From NCBI GenBank assembly GCA_035573435.1, contig DATMZR010000023.1:33731-97730 (forward strand): a stretch of 64,000 nucleotides of DNA, in the 5' to 3' direction. Below, piece after piece: positions 31,954 to 41,811 of this stretch (its first letter is position 1; the number at the start of each line of letters is the position of its first letter). This DNA is from Solirubrobacterales bacterium. GTDB taxonomy: Bacteria > Actinomycetota > Thermoleophilia > Solirubrobacterales > 70-9. Position numbers and translations under genes: made by a program. Below the pieces are notes generated by a model that was not told the DNA's origin, searched no databases, and saw nothing but the letters and a program-made list of their open reading frames with translations.

Positions 31954-33021
31954 CTACAGCGAGAGCACGTGGGCCGTCTTCGGGTCGACGCGGCCCTCGA
32001 GCACCTCGAGGTAGGCGCGCTGGACCGCCTCGAAGCCCTGACCGCGTATGACCTCGAGCCAGTCGCCGATCCATTCGCAGAACGGGTGCCAGGCCTTGGC
32101 GACCGTGGCTTCGAGCCCCGCCGCGCCCCAGTCCTCGGAGCGCTTGACAACCCGATCCGGGGCGAAGAAGAGGGTCGGTGCCGGCCCGGGGAGCTGCTCC
32201 GTGCCGTCGCCGAAGCCCTCCCAGTGCGTTACCCCCACCGCCATGCTGTGGGTGAGGGCGTCGCCGTAGTGGGAGTGAACCGCTCGGCGCACCTCGCCGT
32301 CTCCCGCGAAATCGACGAAGGTCGCCGGCCCGGATTCGAGCGAGTCGATCGCGTCGTACGTGACAGTGCTGTCGTAGATCCCCAGGCCCTCGACGAACGC
32401 CGCGCTGCGCGGCGAGGTGAGTGCCACCAGCCGCGCTCCATCCCGCTGCGCCAGCATGAATGCGGCGGCGATCGCGGTCTTGCTCGAGGCGCTGGACATG
32501 ACGATCGGTCCGCGGGTCGCCAGGCCGTCGTCGTCCAGCTGGTCGTCGATCAGAAACGAGGTGAAGAAGAGCGGGCGGAGCAGCATCTGGATCTCCTCGG
32601 TGTCGGGCCGGTAGAAGGGGTCGGCCCCGCTGGCCAGATACCGGTGATAGGCGGACGACAGCGGCGCCCGGTGCGGGGAGGCGTCGACGAAGCCTCGGCC
32701 ATCCAGCGCGGCGGGCGTCACCACCAGGTGCGAGGACGGAGGCAGGTAGCCGTACACCCGCGTCCCGGGCTCGACCCCGTCAGTCTCGCTGCGTTCGACC
32801 TCGGCGAAGCCCCACATCGGAACGCGGCCCCAGCCGGCGGCCGCGGGGAAGAAGTCCCAATAGGACATCGCCTCGCCCATCACGGCATAGGTGATGTTGT
32901 TCGCGGTCAATCCGAACGTGTCGACCCGCAGGCGAGCTTGGCCCACCTCGGGCTCCGGCACACCGGACTCGGCGATGCGGGACTCGCGCAGATCGTCGCG
33001 CTTGACCAGGAAATCGGCCAC
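31954..33021 (-). CDS. DUF2855 family protein (MDR-like fold)
   Basis: The 355-residue protein contains LRVDTFGLTANNITYAVMGE and MSYWDFFPAAAGWGRVPMWGF in the N-terminal half, a signature of DUF2855, which resembles the GroES-like domain of medium-chain reductases. The second half has SSASSKTAIAAAFMLAQRD, like a degenerate nucleotide-binding fold with SASSKTA in place of the glycine-rich loop. The reaction is unknown, perhaps an NADPH-dependent reductase. It diverges from a cytochrome P450 gene by 67 bases. GTG 33021 is chosen as the first start after the last upstream stop-compatible context and family N-terminus. Confidence 0.87.
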   Translation of the reverse strand: MADFLVKRDDLRESRIAESGVPEPEVGQARLRVDTFGLTANNITYAVMGEAMSYWDFFPAAAGWGRVPMWGFAEVERSETDGVEPGTRVYGYLPPSSHLVVTPAALDGRGFVDASPHRAPLSSAYHRYLASGADPFYRPDTEEIQMLLRPLFFTSFLIDDQLDDDGLATRGPIVMSSASSKTAIAAAFMLAQRDGARLVALTSPRSAAFVEGLGIYDSTVTYDAIDSLESGPATFVDFAGDGEVRRAVHSHYGDALTHSMAVGVTHWEGFGDGTEQLPGPAPTLFFAPDRVVKRSEDWGAAGLEATVAKAWHPFCEWIGDWLEVIRGQGFEAVQRAYLEVLEGRVDPKTAHVLSL

Positions 33022-33074
33022 GGGCGGACACGATGCTCTCAGATGTCCCGGTTTGGCCGCCCAGCCAACCGGGT

Positions 33075-33080
33075 TATGCT
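33075..33080 (+). promoter_or_regulatory. Putative -10 element for a leaderless transcript
   Basis: TATGCT lies eight bases before ATG 33089 of the P450 gene. No ribosome site is present. Confidence 0.4.
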
Positions 33081-33088
33081 CTGGCGCG

Positions 33089-34495
33089 ATGCCGCTCGAG
33101 GCACCCTCTGCCCTGAGCACCAACCCGCTGGTGCGGATCCGGGATGACCTGAGCGTCGAGCGGCAGGCCACCCGCGGCATCGCGCTGCCGCCGGGGTCGA
33201 AGCTGCCCAGCATCGCCCGCACCGAGCGAATGCGCCGGGACCCCCTGGCGGTGCTCCTGCCCGCGTACGAGGAGCACGGCCCGATCTTCGCGATCCGGAT
33301 CTTCCACGCGATCCAGGTGTTCATGCTCGGCCCCGAGGCCAACCGGTTCATCTTGGTCACCGACCGCGACAAGTTCCGCTGGCGCGACGGCAGCCTCGGA
33401 GACCTGATCCCCCTGATCGGCGATGGGCTCTTGACCACCGACGGCGAGTATCACGACCGCGCCCGGGAGATCATGGTCCCCGTGTTTCATCGCGAGCGGA
33501 TCGCGGCCGCCGCGAGCGTGATGAGCGAGGAGGCCGAGCGGGCCATGGGCGGCTGGCGAACCGGCGACCGGATCGACCTGTACGACTGGACCCGGCACGT
33601 GGCGATGAGGGTCGCGATGCGGGCGCTGTTCGGTCTCGACCCTGATCGGGCCGGGGTCGACGTCGCGGCCACGTTCGAGCGCGGCCTCTCCTTTTATGAG
33701 CGGGAGTACTTCCTGCAGGTGGTTCGCGGCCCCGGAAGCCCGTTCGCCCGGCTGCGACAGGTGCGCCGCACGCTCGATCGGATCATCCTCGCGGAGATCA
33801 CGCGCCGCCGCGCCGGAGAGGCGGGCGAGGACATCCTGGGGCTGCTGATCGAGGCGCAGGACAGCGAGGGCATGCGCTTCACCGACGAGCAGGTTCGTGA
33901 CCAGGTCCTGACGTTGTTGTTCGCGGGCCACGACACGACCACCTCGACAGTCGCCTTCCTCTTCTACGAGCTGGCCCGTGACCCCGATTGGGCCGAGCGG
34001 CTGGCGACCGAGCGTGACATTGTCGTCGGCGACGGCGCCCCCGACGCCGCCCAGCTGTTCGGCGAGCTGCCGCAGCTCGGGATGGCCGTCGACGAGACGC
34101 TGCGGCTCTATCCACCCGCCTGGATCGGCCCCCGCCGCGCCGCCCAGGACTTCGAGTTCGGTGGCTACCGGGTGCCCGCAGGACTGCCGGTCAGCTACTC
34201 GTCCTGGGCGAGCCACAGGTTGCCGGACGTGTTTTCGGACCCCCACTCCTTCAGGCCTGAACGCTTCGCCCCCGAGGAGCGCGCGAAGCTCCCCAAGGGC
34301 GCCTACGTGCCGTTCGGCGGCGGGCCGAGGATCTGCATCGGGATGCGCTTCGGCGAGCTCGAGATGCGAGCGATCGCGGCCGCGGTTCTGCGCCGCTTCC
34401 GCCTCGAGCTGGAGCCCGGCTGGCGGATGCGGGTCCGGCAGATGCCAACGCTCTCCCCGCGTGGCGGCCTGCCGATGCGAATCAGAGCTTGTTGA
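33089..34495 (+). CDS. Cytochrome P450
   Basis: The 468-residue enzyme shows the I-helix oxygen-binding [18 protein letters not shown] (about residue 280), the ExxR motif in [17 protein letters not shown] (about 335), PERFAPEE, and the heme-binding [18 protein letters not shown] with ligand Cys at about residue 415. Length and the lack of a membrane anchor suit a soluble class I P450 of the CYP102/CYP4-like branch. It needs ferredoxin and reductase partners, none of which is adjacent. It starts leaderless at ATG 33089. The 3' end overlaps the convergent protease gene by 14 bases. The divergent DUF2855 gene might act in the same pathway (inference). Confidence 0.93.
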   Translation: MPLEAPSALSTNPLVRIRDDLSVERQATRGIALPPGSKLPSIARTERMRRDPLAVLLPAYEEHGPIFAIRIFHAIQVFMLGPEANRFILVTDRDKFRWRDGSLGDLIPLIGDGLLTTDGEYHDRAREIMVPVFHRERIAAAASVMSEEAERAMGGWRTGDRIDLYDWTRHVAMRVAMRALFGLDPDRAGVDVAATFERGLSFYEREYFLQVVRGPGSPFARLRQVRRTLDRIILAEITRRRAGEAGEDILGLLIEAQDSEGMRFTDEQVRDQVLTLLFAGHDTTTSTVAFLFYELARDPDWAERLATERDIVVGDGAPDAAQLFGELPQLGMAVDETLRLYPPAWIGPRRAAQDFEFGGYRVPAGLPVSYSSWASHRLPDVFSDPHSFRPERFAPEERAKLPKGAYVPFGGGPRICIGMRFGELEMRAIAAAVLRRFRLELEPGWRMRVRQMPTLSPRGGLPMRIRAC

Positions 34496-36902
34496 CCACC
34501 TCGCAGTTGGAGACGTCGGCGGCCACGGGGTCGTTGGGGTCGAGGTCCGCGTTCACGGTGTCCGTGTCGCCCGTATTTTCGCCGCAACTGAAGGTGGTGT
34601 CCGCGTCCTCGTTGCGGGCGTTGATGGTGTCGTCGCCGGTGCCCGCGCTGAAGAAATCGGGCCCGGCGCCGCCGAACAGCGAGTCGGCTGCCGTGCCGCC
34701 GGTGAGGGAGTCGATACCGGCTCCACCGCCGAGCGTGACCGGAATCTCGATTGCGCCAGCGTCGAGGGTGTCGTCAAGATCGCCACCGGCGAGCACGATT
34801 CGGGTGATCCCGGCGACCGGGCAGGTGACCCTGGTGTCGAGGACGCGGGTGCAGCCCGGGCCCGGCTTGATGCGCGATCCCGACTGCGGGGCCGAGGTGC
34901 CGGTCGAGTAGGGATCGGAAATTCTGTACTTGGGGACGCCGCCGTCGACGAAGCGGGTCACGGTGACGTTGTTCCTCTGTCCCACACCCGCGGTGAATCG
35001 CAGCACCCCGGCGGACACCGCCGCGCTTGACTCCGCCGCCGCCTTGTAGAGGTTGAGCCGGGCGCCCGTGGCAACCCGGCCGCTCAGCGAGGCCTTCCGG
35101 TCGGCGCTGCGCAGGATCTTGTCCTTGACCTGGCCGACCGTCGCCCCCGGGAACTTGCTGAACAGGAACGCCGCGGCGCCGGCGACGTGCGGCGTGGCCA
35201 TGGATGTGCCGCTGAGGAACTCGTACGACGTCGCGTTGAAGGTGTTCGTACGGCACCTGACGGCGACGTCGTCGAGGTAGACGCCGTCGCGGGTGTTCGT
35301 GCCATCCGTTCGGAGGCGAAAGCGAACGAAGACGCCGGTCTTCCCGTCGAACGCGGCTGGGAGGTTGGCGGTGAGCGAGCCGGTTGCGGTTCCGTTGAAG
35401 GAGAACACCGTCTGCCAGCTCGAGACCACCGAGGGGGTCCGCGTGGCCTCGATGGTGAACGTGTCGAAGTTGTCCTCGGTATCGATCTTCGCGTCGGCGT
35501 TGACCCTGCAGTGGTGGACCCCCGTGAAGTCGAAGCCGACCTGGTTGCGCGCCCAGTTGTCCTGGTGGTTCTGGTAGTTGCCTACAGGCGAATCCGTGAG
35601 GCTGTGAGACGGACTGGTGGAGAAAAGCGTGCTGCGCCCCCAACGCCGAGTCCCGGTCTGGCCGGCGGCATCGGTCTTCCATCGGCCAGCGATGTCCGTC
35701 TCGAAGTCGTCGCTGAAGATCCTCTTCGTCGGGACGGTGCTCAGGATGTCGACGCCCGGCGCGGCGAGATCGACGTTGGTGGCGCCGAAGTTCGAAAAAC
35801 CGGCAAGGGCGTCGCTTGAGTCCGTGGCCGCAACGCAGATCTTGTTCGCCGCGTCGGGAGCGGTGGCGGGGTTGCAGGGCGTGTGTGGCGAGGTGTCGTT
35901 GTTGACGCCGTCGTTGCCGGCCGCGACGACGTACAGCGTGTTCGGGTTGCTCTTGATGGCGTTGTCGAGCGTCGCCGAGGTGCCGGGCAGGCCGAGGCTG
36001 ACGTTCGCCACCTCCGCGTTCATGGTGCCCGCGTAGACCAAGCCGTCGGCGAGGTCCGCGATCGTACCCGAGCCCTGCTCGTCGAGCACCTTCACCGCCA
36101 TGATTCTCGGCCCCTGCCAGAATCCGCTTTGAGTCGGGAAGCTCGCGACGCCCGCCACTCCGTGGCTGTTGTTGGCGAGCGCCCCGATCGTGCCGGCTAC
36201 GTGCGTGCCGTGATCCCGAGTGGTGGTCGGGTTGTTGTCGTTGTAGGCGAAGTCCCAGCCGCGGTAGTCGTCAATAAAGCCGTTGCCGTCGTCGTCGACG
36301 CCGTTCGTGAAGTTGGCCTCTCCCGCGTTGCTGAACATGTTCACCGCGAGCTCGGGGTGGTTGGCGACGACGCCGCTGTCCACGACGGCCACGACCGAGG
36401 TGCCTACGCCGGAGCCCACGGCGCCCATGTTCCAGGCCTCGGGTGCGTCGATGTCCGCGTCCGCCAGGCCGGCGACGCCCTTGACCTGCTGGCCCGTGTT
36501 GTTGAGACCCCAGAGGTCGGTGAAACGGGGGTCGTTCGGGATCGCTTCCTCGTGGACGATCGCATTCGGCTCGGCGTAGACCACGTTCGGGTCTCGCTCG
36601 AGCTTCGCGGCAGCCTCCGCCTCCTCCCCCGGCGTCACCTTCACCAACTCGGTGCGGGAGAGAAGCAGCTTTCGCAGGTGGCCCGCTGCGGCGTCGTCCT
36701 TGGCCGCCGCTCGGTCGGAGCGCGATGCTCCACGCGTGTAGCGCACGATCACCTGGCCCGGGGTGACCCTTTGGCCGAACAGGCCGCTGGCCGCGGCCGG
36801 CTGCGGGGAGGCCGGCTGCTTCGCCGGCGCGCTCGAAACCGCGATCGGCAGCGCCGCGGCGATCGCCGCGACGACTACAGCGGCTCGAGCTCGTGGCGTC
36901 AT
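34482..36902 (-). CDS. Secreted subtilisin-like serine protease with inserted domain and RTX-like tail
   Basis: The 806-residue protein has a signal peptide (residues 1-28), an inhibitor-like propeptide (about 45-115, with [12 protein letters not shown]) and the S8 catalytic domain: Asp in [15 protein letters not shown] (about 174), His in [13 protein letters not shown] (about 229) and Ser in [16 protein letters not shown] (about 565). Between [14 protein letters not shown] and the catalytic Ser lies an insertion of about 175 residues (FSDDFET to VRCRTNTF) that looks like a beta-sandwich carbohydrate or protein binding domain. The C-terminus has [11 protein letters not shown] and [15 protein letters not shown]-like calcium-binding repeats. 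GGGGAGGAG precedes ATG 36902. Likely an extracellular protease; the cupredoxin gene precedes it. Confidence 0.92.
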   Translation of the reverse strand: MTPRARAAVVVAAIAAALPIAVSSAPAKQPASPQPAAASGLFGQRVTPGQVIVRYTRGASRSDRAAAKDDAAAGHLRKLLLSRTELVKVTPGEEAEAAAKLERDPNVVYAEPNAIVHEEAIPNDPRFTDLWGLNNTGQQVKGVAGLADADIDAPEAWNMGAVGSGVGTSVVAVVDSGVVANHPELAVNMFSNAGEANFTNGVDDDGNGFIDDYRGWDFAYNDNNPTTTRDHGTHVAGTIGALANNSHGVAGVASFPTQSGFWQGPRIMAVKVLDEQGSGTIADLADGLVYAGTMNAEVANVSLGLPGTSATLDNAIKSNPNTLYVVAAGNDGVNNDTSPHTPCNPATAPDAANKICVAATDSSDALAGFSNFGATNVDLAAPGVDILSTVPTKRIFSDDFETDIAGRWKTDAAGQTGTRRWGRSTLFSTSPSHSLTDSPVGNYQNHQDNWARNQVGFDFTGVHHCRVNADAKIDTEDNFDTFTIEATRTPSVVSSWQTVFSFNGTATGSLTANLPAAFDGKTGVFVRFRLRTDGTNTRDGVYLDDVAVRCRTNTFNATSYEFLSGTSMATPHVAGAAAFLFSKFPGATVGQVKDKILRSADRKASLSGRVATGARLNLYKAAAESSAAVSAGVLRFTAGVGQRNNVTVTRFVDGGVPKYRISDPYSTGTSAPQSGSRIKPGPGCTRVLDTRVTCPVAGITRIVLAGGDLDDTLDAGAIEIPVTLGGGAGIDSLTGGTAADSLFGGAGPDFFSAGTGDDTINARNEDADTTFSCGENTGDTDTVNADLDPNDPVAADVSNCEVVNKL

Positions 36903-36975
36903 GAAAGCTCCTCCCCGTCGCTGGATGGTTGCGAGCACACGGCGCTAAGTCAAGGCGCTACGGCGTTCGCCCGAG

Positions 36976-36995
36976 TCGTGCCCCGGGGGCAACGA
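36976..36995 (-). terminator. Strong hairpin between cupredoxin and protease genes
   Basis: On the minus strand TCGTTGCCCC-C-GGGGCACGA forms a stem of nine pairs with one bulge, 23 bases after the cupredoxin stop and without a U tract. It could be an actinobacterial I-shaped terminator or an attenuator before the protease gene. Confidence 0.4.
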
Positions 36996-37017
36996 GTGGA
37001 CGGGCCGAGAGCAGGAG

Positions 37018-37656
37018 TCAGGTATTGACCTGCACGGTCGGAGACCAGCCGCTGGGCTGGTTCGGGTTCGTCGACTTCTGCGAACGGGCCTGGAACTGGT
37101 AGATGCGACCCGCCTGCACCTGCACCGGCTGGGCGTTTTGACCGAAGACCGCAGAGCGCGCGGAGGTGTCGTTCTTCCACGCCTTCCAGGTGCCGGCAGT
37201 GCCGACGCGGTAGCGAAGGTCGAATTGATTGCCGGTATTCGTGGCGGTGGCGGTAGTGCCCGCCAGGGCCCAGGTGACCGTGAACGGCAGCCCGTCGGGA
37301 GCGGCGACCGATATGGGGCGGACCTTGACTACGCCCTGCATGCCGTCGGTGGTGGTGCCGTGCAGCTCGCAGTAGTAGTGGAAGGTGCCCGCTGAAGCCC
37401 TGATCGAGAAGTTGATCGAGCCCCTGGTCGGCCCCCCGGAATAGAACAGCTTGGCGTCCTGGCGGACGTTGTGGGCCCTGGTGGTCCCGCCGCCGTTCGA
37501 CCAGTGGAAGCTCGTGCCGCTGGCAAGGTTGCGCGTCGCCGGGGCGACCGGCGAGTAGAAATCGTTGCCGATCTGGATCTCCGTGGCCGCCGCGGAGGCG
37601 ACGGACGCATACGCCAGCGCGCCGACCGCGATCGCTATAAGCAAGGGGCGCTTCAA
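37018..37656 (-). CDS. Secreted cupredoxin-fold protein with fibronectin-like tail
   Basis: The 212-residue product has a signal peptide (about residues 1-22) starting at TTG 37656, which has GGGAGGAG upstream. The next part is a plastocyanin/azurin-like domain: EIQIGNDFYSPVA, His in TTRAHNVRQD, and the ligand cluster FHYYCELHGTTTDGMQGVV, giving Cys, His and Met of a type 1 copper site. From about residue 123 a second beta domain follows, resembling fibronectin type III (FTVTWALAGTTATATN). It probably binds copper and carries electrons outside the cell. A hairpin follows its stop. Confidence 0.85.
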   Translation of the reverse strand: MKRPLLIAIAVGALAYASVASAAATEIQIGNDFYSPVAPATRNLASGTSFHWSNGGGTTRAHNVRQDAKLFYSGGPTRGSINFSIRASAGTFHYYCELHGTTTDGMQGVVKVRPISVAAPDGLPFTVTWALAGTTATATNTGNQFDLRYRVGTAGTWKAWKNDTSARSAVFGQNAQPVQVQAGRIYQFQARSQKSTNPNQPSGWSPTVQVNT

Positions 37657-37709
37657 GTCAGGCTCCTCCCAAGCAGCCAATCCTACCCGCGGAACCTGCT
37701 CGACGGCGG

Positions 37710-38972
37710 TCAGGGTTCACCTATACAGCCGCTCACGTCGCCGAGACGGCTCGCCAGGTAGCAGTAGGCGGGCTTCGGTCGCAGGTCGCCGTGCACAACG
37801 CCGAACGACTCGAACTTGGGGCCTTCGGTCGGCGTATCACGCAGGGCGTAGATCAGGAACGCCCTGACGTCGCTTCCCTGCGTCGAGTGGTACATCCGGG
37901 CCAGGATCGGGCCTTGGCGGGCGAGGCTGACGCTGGCCTGCGGCCGCTGTGTGGAGGTTCCGCCAATCCCGACCTCGGTGATCCAAAGGGGTGCCCCCCG
38001 GTCGCCATACCGGTCGCGGACTCGCCGTAGCTGGTCGAGGTTGGAGGTCATGCTCCCTACCCACGGCGGTCGGTATGGGTAGGGGTGAGTGCCGATGCCG
38101 TCGAACGACGCCTTGCCGCTGAGTTGGTAGATCCTGTTGAGGAAGCTGGCGGCGGGAGTCCCCCCGCTGGCCCGCGAAGAGCCGGCGGCGAGCCCGCCCG
38201 TGACGAGCGCGAGGGGAACGCCGGTGGCGCGCACTGCCTGGTCCGCCGCCCGGAGAAGGCGCGAATAGAGGGGCGGCGACGGCTTGGGCGCGAAGAAGCG
38301 CGGCAGGTTCGGCTCGTTCCAGACCTCCACGGCCAGCATCTGCGGGAGCCGACGCACCAGCGCCTTGATGAAGGCCCGCCAATCCGGCAGATGCCGGCGG
38401 CTCGGTGGATAGGAGCAGGGCTTGCCGTACCTGGCAGGACAGGTGCCGGGGCGCCTCGAGCGCTCCTGCCGCGCCCACTCGGGGGCGCCGTAGGCAAGCA
38501 CCACCGGGCGGATGCCCGCCGAGATCATTGCCCGGTAGGGCCTCATCACGGCCGTCCAGTCGTAGAAGTGGATCCGCCGGCCTCCCCGCGTCACGGGTGG
38601 CCTTGGCTCGACCGCATCCCACAACACCCCAAGGCGATCGGTGGTTGCCCCGGCGCGCACCGTGAGCCCGACCTGCTGGCCGGTGCTGAAGCGCGTCGAG
38701 CCGCTGGGACAGGGCTCGCCCGTGGAAGGCAGCTCGACCGCGTAGTGAGGAGGGTTCGGGAGGGGCCGGTAGCAGAAGTCCTGCCAGCTCGCGACGAATC
38801 CCCACGGCGGCGACTGGCGGGTTTTCGGAGCCTGGTCCAGGCCGGGTGTGGGAGTCGAGGCCGCAGGGCCGGGTGAGGAGGACGAGCCGCCCTGCCCGAG
38901 CAGGACGACGGCCGCGGCAACCGCTAACGCGGCCGCCACGACTCCCGCTATCGCCAGGCGCCTGCGAATCAC
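37710..38972 (-). CDS. Membrane-anchored or secreted GH39/GH5-like glycoside hydrolase
   Basis: The 420-residue protein starts with MIRRRLAIAGVVAAALAVAA, a signal or membrane anchor, then a Ser/Pro linker (residues 30-45). The catalytic barrel has the acid/base Glu in AVEVWNEPNLPRFF (about residue 220) and the nucleophile in LWITEVGIGG (about 331), as in clan GH-A family 39-like enzymes. The substrate, possibly a beta-xyloside or exopolysaccharide, is unknown. GTG 38972 is preceded by a TAGCAT -10 at six bases, implying a leaderless message. It shares the strand with the cupredoxin gene; the 100-base gap to 39072 separates it from the acylase. Confidence 0.85.
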   Translation of the reverse strand: MIRRRLAIAGVVAAALAVAAAVVLLGQGGSSSSPGPAASTPTPGLDQAPKTRQSPPWGFVASWQDFCYRPLPNPPHYAVELPSTGEPCPSGSTRFSTGQQVGLTVRAGATTDRLGVLWDAVEPRPPVTRGGRRIHFYDWTAVMRPYRAMISAGIRPVVLAYGAPEWARQERSRRPGTCPARYGKPCSYPPSRRHLPDWRAFIKALVRRLPQMLAVEVWNEPNLPRFFAPKPSPPLYSRLLRAADQAVRATGVPLALVTGGLAAGSSRASGGTPAASFLNRIYQLSGKASFDGIGTHPYPYRPPWVGSMTSNLDQLRRVRDRYGDRGAPLWITEVGIGGTSTQRPQASVSLARQGPILARMYHSTQGSDVRAFLIYALRDTPTEGPKFESFGVVHGDLRPKPAYCYLASRLGDVSGCIGEP

Positions 38973-38978
38973 GTACGC

Positions 38979-38984
38979 ATGCTA
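38979..38984 (-). promoter_or_regulatory. Putative -10 element for a leaderless transcript
   Basis: TAGCAT on the minus strand is six bases from GTG 38972 of the glycosidase gene, placing the start of transcription at the first codon. Confidence 0.45.
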
Positions 38985-39071
38985 GGTCGGGTTTGCGGCG
39001 ACGCGTTGCGGGTATATGGAGCGCCATCTGAGCGCCGTGGTGGCGGTCAATTCAGGAGGAGGAGGGTCTAC

Positions 39072-41786
39072 ATGGTGAGGGGCTTCAGGCGACTGGGCAC
39101 GGCTGCGCTTGCCACCGGCGTGGTGGCCCTTTCGGCAGCGACCGCGATCGCCGCCCCGACCCCCAGCCCCTACCAGCACAACGACTTCCGGGGCTTCCGC
39201 AACGTCCTGCCGCCGGCCCAAGGCGCGAACGCGAACGCGAAGCAGGTCGCCGCGTTCCGGGCCAACGGCACCTACCCGCCGCACACCAGCGACCGGCAGC
39301 TCGACATGTACATGAATCTCATGTACGCGACGCCCGGCCTCACCGCCGCGCAGATCCCCAGCTACTACAAGGACGCGAGCTTCGGGGTGCGGGCGGACAA
39401 CGTCGTGCGCACCTACAGCCCCCGCTCCGACGTGACGATCCAGCGCGACGGCTTCGGCGTTCCCCACATCTATGGCGCGACCCGGGCCGGAACGATGTTC
39501 GGGACCGGCTACACCACCGCCGAGGATCGCCTGTTCATGATCGACGCGCTCCGTCACGCGGGCCGCGCGCAGCTCTCCTCGTTCGCGGGCGGCTCGAACG
39601 CGGCCATGGACGAGTCGATCTGGGCCGACACGCCCTACACCGAGGCCGAGCTTCAGGTTCAGTACGACCGCGCCGACGAGCTTTACGGGCAGCCGGGGGT
39701 GATGATCCAAAACGACGTCACCAACTACGTGGCCGGCATCAACAAGTTCATCTCCGAAGCCTGCGGCCCCCCCGTCAACACGACGAAGCTTCCCGGGGAG
39801 TACGGCGTGATCGACCCCTCCCAGAGCATCTGCCTGCCCGGCCACCAGTGGAAGGTCACCGACGTGATCTCGATCGCGTCGCTGGTCGCGGGCATCTTCG
39901 GCAAGGGCGGGGGCGGCGAGCTCGGCGCCGCGCTGTCCCGCCAAGCGGCGCGGCAGCGGTTTGGCGCCGTCGCGGGGAACAAGGTCTGGAAGGACTTCCA
40001 GGCATTCAACGACCCCGAGGCGCCGACCACGGTGCAGGGGACGAGCTTCTCGTACGGCCAGCCGCCGGCCCAGCCGAAGGGCCTCGCCCTGCCCGACCCG
40101 GGCACCGTCCAGTTCGCGGATGTCTCCGAGAGCGGGAGCGCCGAGGCCTCCGACGCCTCCGCATCCGGGGGCGAGCTCCCGGCCGGGCTCCTCGACAGCT
40201 GGCTCAAGCCCCACGGTGCCTCCAACGCGCTGCTCGTCTCGGCAGGCGAGTCGGCGAGCGGCCATCCCGTCGCCGTCATGGGCCCCCAGGTCGGCTACTG
40301 GTCGCCTGAGATCCTGATGGAAGAGGACATCCACGCGCCGGCGAGCGCCGCCGGGCCGGCGATCGACGCCCGAGGCGCGGCCTTCCCGGGCACAAACCTG
40401 TACGTACAGCTCGGACGAGGGCGCGATTACGCCTGGAGCGCCACGTCGGCCGGCCAGGACATCATCGACACCTACGCGGTCAAGCTCTGCGTGCCGGGCG
40501 GCGGCACGCCGACGATCAACTCCGACCACTACCTGTTCCGCGGCCAGTGCCTGCCGTTCGACGTCCTGACCCGCAGCAACTCGTGGACTCCCACCCCCGC
40601 CGACCAGACCCCGGCCGGCTCACAGACCCTCACCACCCTGCGCACGAAGCTCGGCGTCGTGATCGCCCGGGCCAAGATCGGTGGCCAGCCGTACGCCTAC
40701 ACGAAGCTCCGCAAGACCTACTTCCACGAGGTCGATCCATCCGCGCTCGGCTTCGCCGAGTTCAACAACCCGAACGCGATGCGCACACCCCAGGACTTCA
40801 TGCAGGCGGCGAACAACATCTCCTACACCTTCAACTGGTTCTACGTCGACAACGAGCACATCGCCTACTTCAACTCCGGCGCCAATCCGGTCCGGCCAAG
40901 CGGCGTGGACCCGAACCTGCCGACGTTCGGCAGGGATCCCTTCCTGTGGCAGGGCTTCAACCCCAACACGGCGACAGCCGACAGCACGCCGCTGGCCGCG
41001 CACCCGCGCGTCGTCGACCAGACCTTCCTGACGAGCTGGAACAACCGCCAGGCGCCGGACTACAACACCGGCTACACGTCGCTCTACCGGTCACAGCCGC
41101 TCGACGCGCGCATCAGGAGCCACATCGCCGGCGCCAAGAAGATGACCCTCCAGCAGCTGATCAGCGACATGGAGGACGCCGGGACGGTCGACCTGCGCGG
41201 CTCCCGCGTGCTGCCATGGATCCTGAAGGTGGTCAACACGCAGCCGGTCACGGATCCCACCCAAAAGGACGCGCTCCAGCAGCTCAAGGCCTGGAACGCT
41301 GCCGGCGCCCACCGCATCGACCGCAACAAGGATGGGGTCTACGAGCACGGGCGGGCGATCCGGATCATGGACGCCTGGTGGCCGCGCGTGCTCCAAGCCG
41401 AGTTCGAGCCCACCCTGGGCCAGGCGCTCTTCAATCAGTTCCCGTTCGCCCATGACGCGCCAGGCCGGGTCGGCTCTGCCTTCAACAGCGGCTCCTATGG
41501 CTACGTGCACAAGGATCTGCGGGATCTGCTCGGCGCGCCCGTCCAGGGGCCCTACTCGCGGGTCTACTGCGGCAACGGCAGCGTCAGCGCCTGCCGCACG
41601 GCCCTGCTCAACTCGCTCAGCGACGCGCTGAGTCACGCCTCCAACGCGGAGCTCTACGGCGGCCAGACCCAGGTCGAGCACGACAAGATCGGCTTCAGCG
41701 CGGTCGGCGCGATCACCCAGCCGAACATCCCATGGGTCAACCGGCCCACCTTCCAGCAGGCGGTCCAGGTCCAGGGTCACAGGTAG
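39072..41786 (+). CDS. Secreted penicillin-acylase-family Ntn-hydrolase
   Basis: The 904-residue product has a signal peptide (about residues 1-28) and the penicillin acylase layout: alpha chain with VTIQRDGFGVPHIYGATRAG (about 118) and FGTGYTTAEDRLFMIDALRHAGR, and the beta chain starting at the predicted catalytic Ser of LKPHGASNALLVSAGESASG (Ser384). AHTM-type FNWFYVDNEHIAYFNSGANPV is also conserved. It should self-cleave and act on amide bonds of acylated compounds, such as homoserine lactones, beta-lactams or lipopeptides. A strong AGGAGGAGG site precedes ATG 39072. The acylation target here is not known. Length is above the roughly 750-850 usual for the family. Confidence 0.9.
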   Translation: MVRGFRRLGTAALATGVVALSAATAIAAPTPSPYQHNDFRGFRNVLPPAQGANANAKQVAAFRANGTYPPHTSDRQLDMYMNLMYATPGLTAAQIPSYYKDASFGVRADNVVRTYSPRSDVTIQRDGFGVPHIYGATRAGTMFGTGYTTAEDRLFMIDALRHAGRAQLSSFAGGSNAAMDESIWADTPYTEAELQVQYDRADELYGQPGVMIQNDVTNYVAGINKFISEACGPPVNTTKLPGEYGVIDPSQSICLPGHQWKVTDVISIASLVAGIFGKGGGGELGAALSRQAARQRFGAVAGNKVWKDFQAFNDPEAPTTVQGTSFSYGQPPAQPKGLALPDPGTVQFADVSESGSAEASDASASGGELPAGLLDSWLKPHGASNALLVSAGESASGHPVAVMGPQVGYWSPEILMEEDIHAPASAAGPAIDARGAAFPGTNLYVQLGRGRDYAWSATSAGQDIIDTYAVKLCVPGGGTPTINSDHYLFRGQCLPFDVLTRSNSWTPTPADQTPAGSQTLTTLRTKLGVVIARAKIGGQPYAYTKLRKTYFHEVDPSALGFAEFNNPNAMRTPQDFMQAANNISYTFNWFYVDNEHIAYFNSGANPVRPSGVDPNLPTFGRDPFLWQGFNPNTATADSTPLAAHPRVVDQTFLTSWNNRQAPDYNTGYTSLYRSQPLDARIRSHIAGAKKMTLQQLISDMEDAGTVDLRGSRVLPWILKVVNTQPVTDPTQKDALQQLKAWNAAGAHRIDRNKDGVYEHGRAIRIMDAWWPRVLQAEFEPTLGQALFNQFPFAHDAPGRVGSAFNSGSYGYVHKDLRDLLGAPVQGPYSRVYCGNGSVSACRTALLNSLSDALSHASNAELYGGQTQVEHDKIGFSAVGAITQPNIPWVNRPTFQQAVQVQGHR

Positions 41787-41796
41787 GAGCGGCCCA

Positions 41797-41808
41797 GCGC
41801 GATCGCGC
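41797..41808. repeat. 12-base perfect palindrome upstream of a VOC gene
   Basis: GCGCGATCGCGC lies three bases before ATG 41812. It could be an operator or a hairpin at the start codon, or chance in GC-rich DNA. Confidence 0.35.
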
Positions 41809-41811
41809 CGC

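Noticed and set aside
38982..40529. 515-codon minus-strand frame opposite the acylase
   Set aside because: Antisense of the acylase; Gly/Arg/Val-rich without any domain.
41797..41808. GCGCGATCGCGC as a highly iterated palindrome or methylation site
   Set aside because: GCGATCGC is frequent in GC-rich DNA; one copy here cannot support a special role. Only listed as a repeat.
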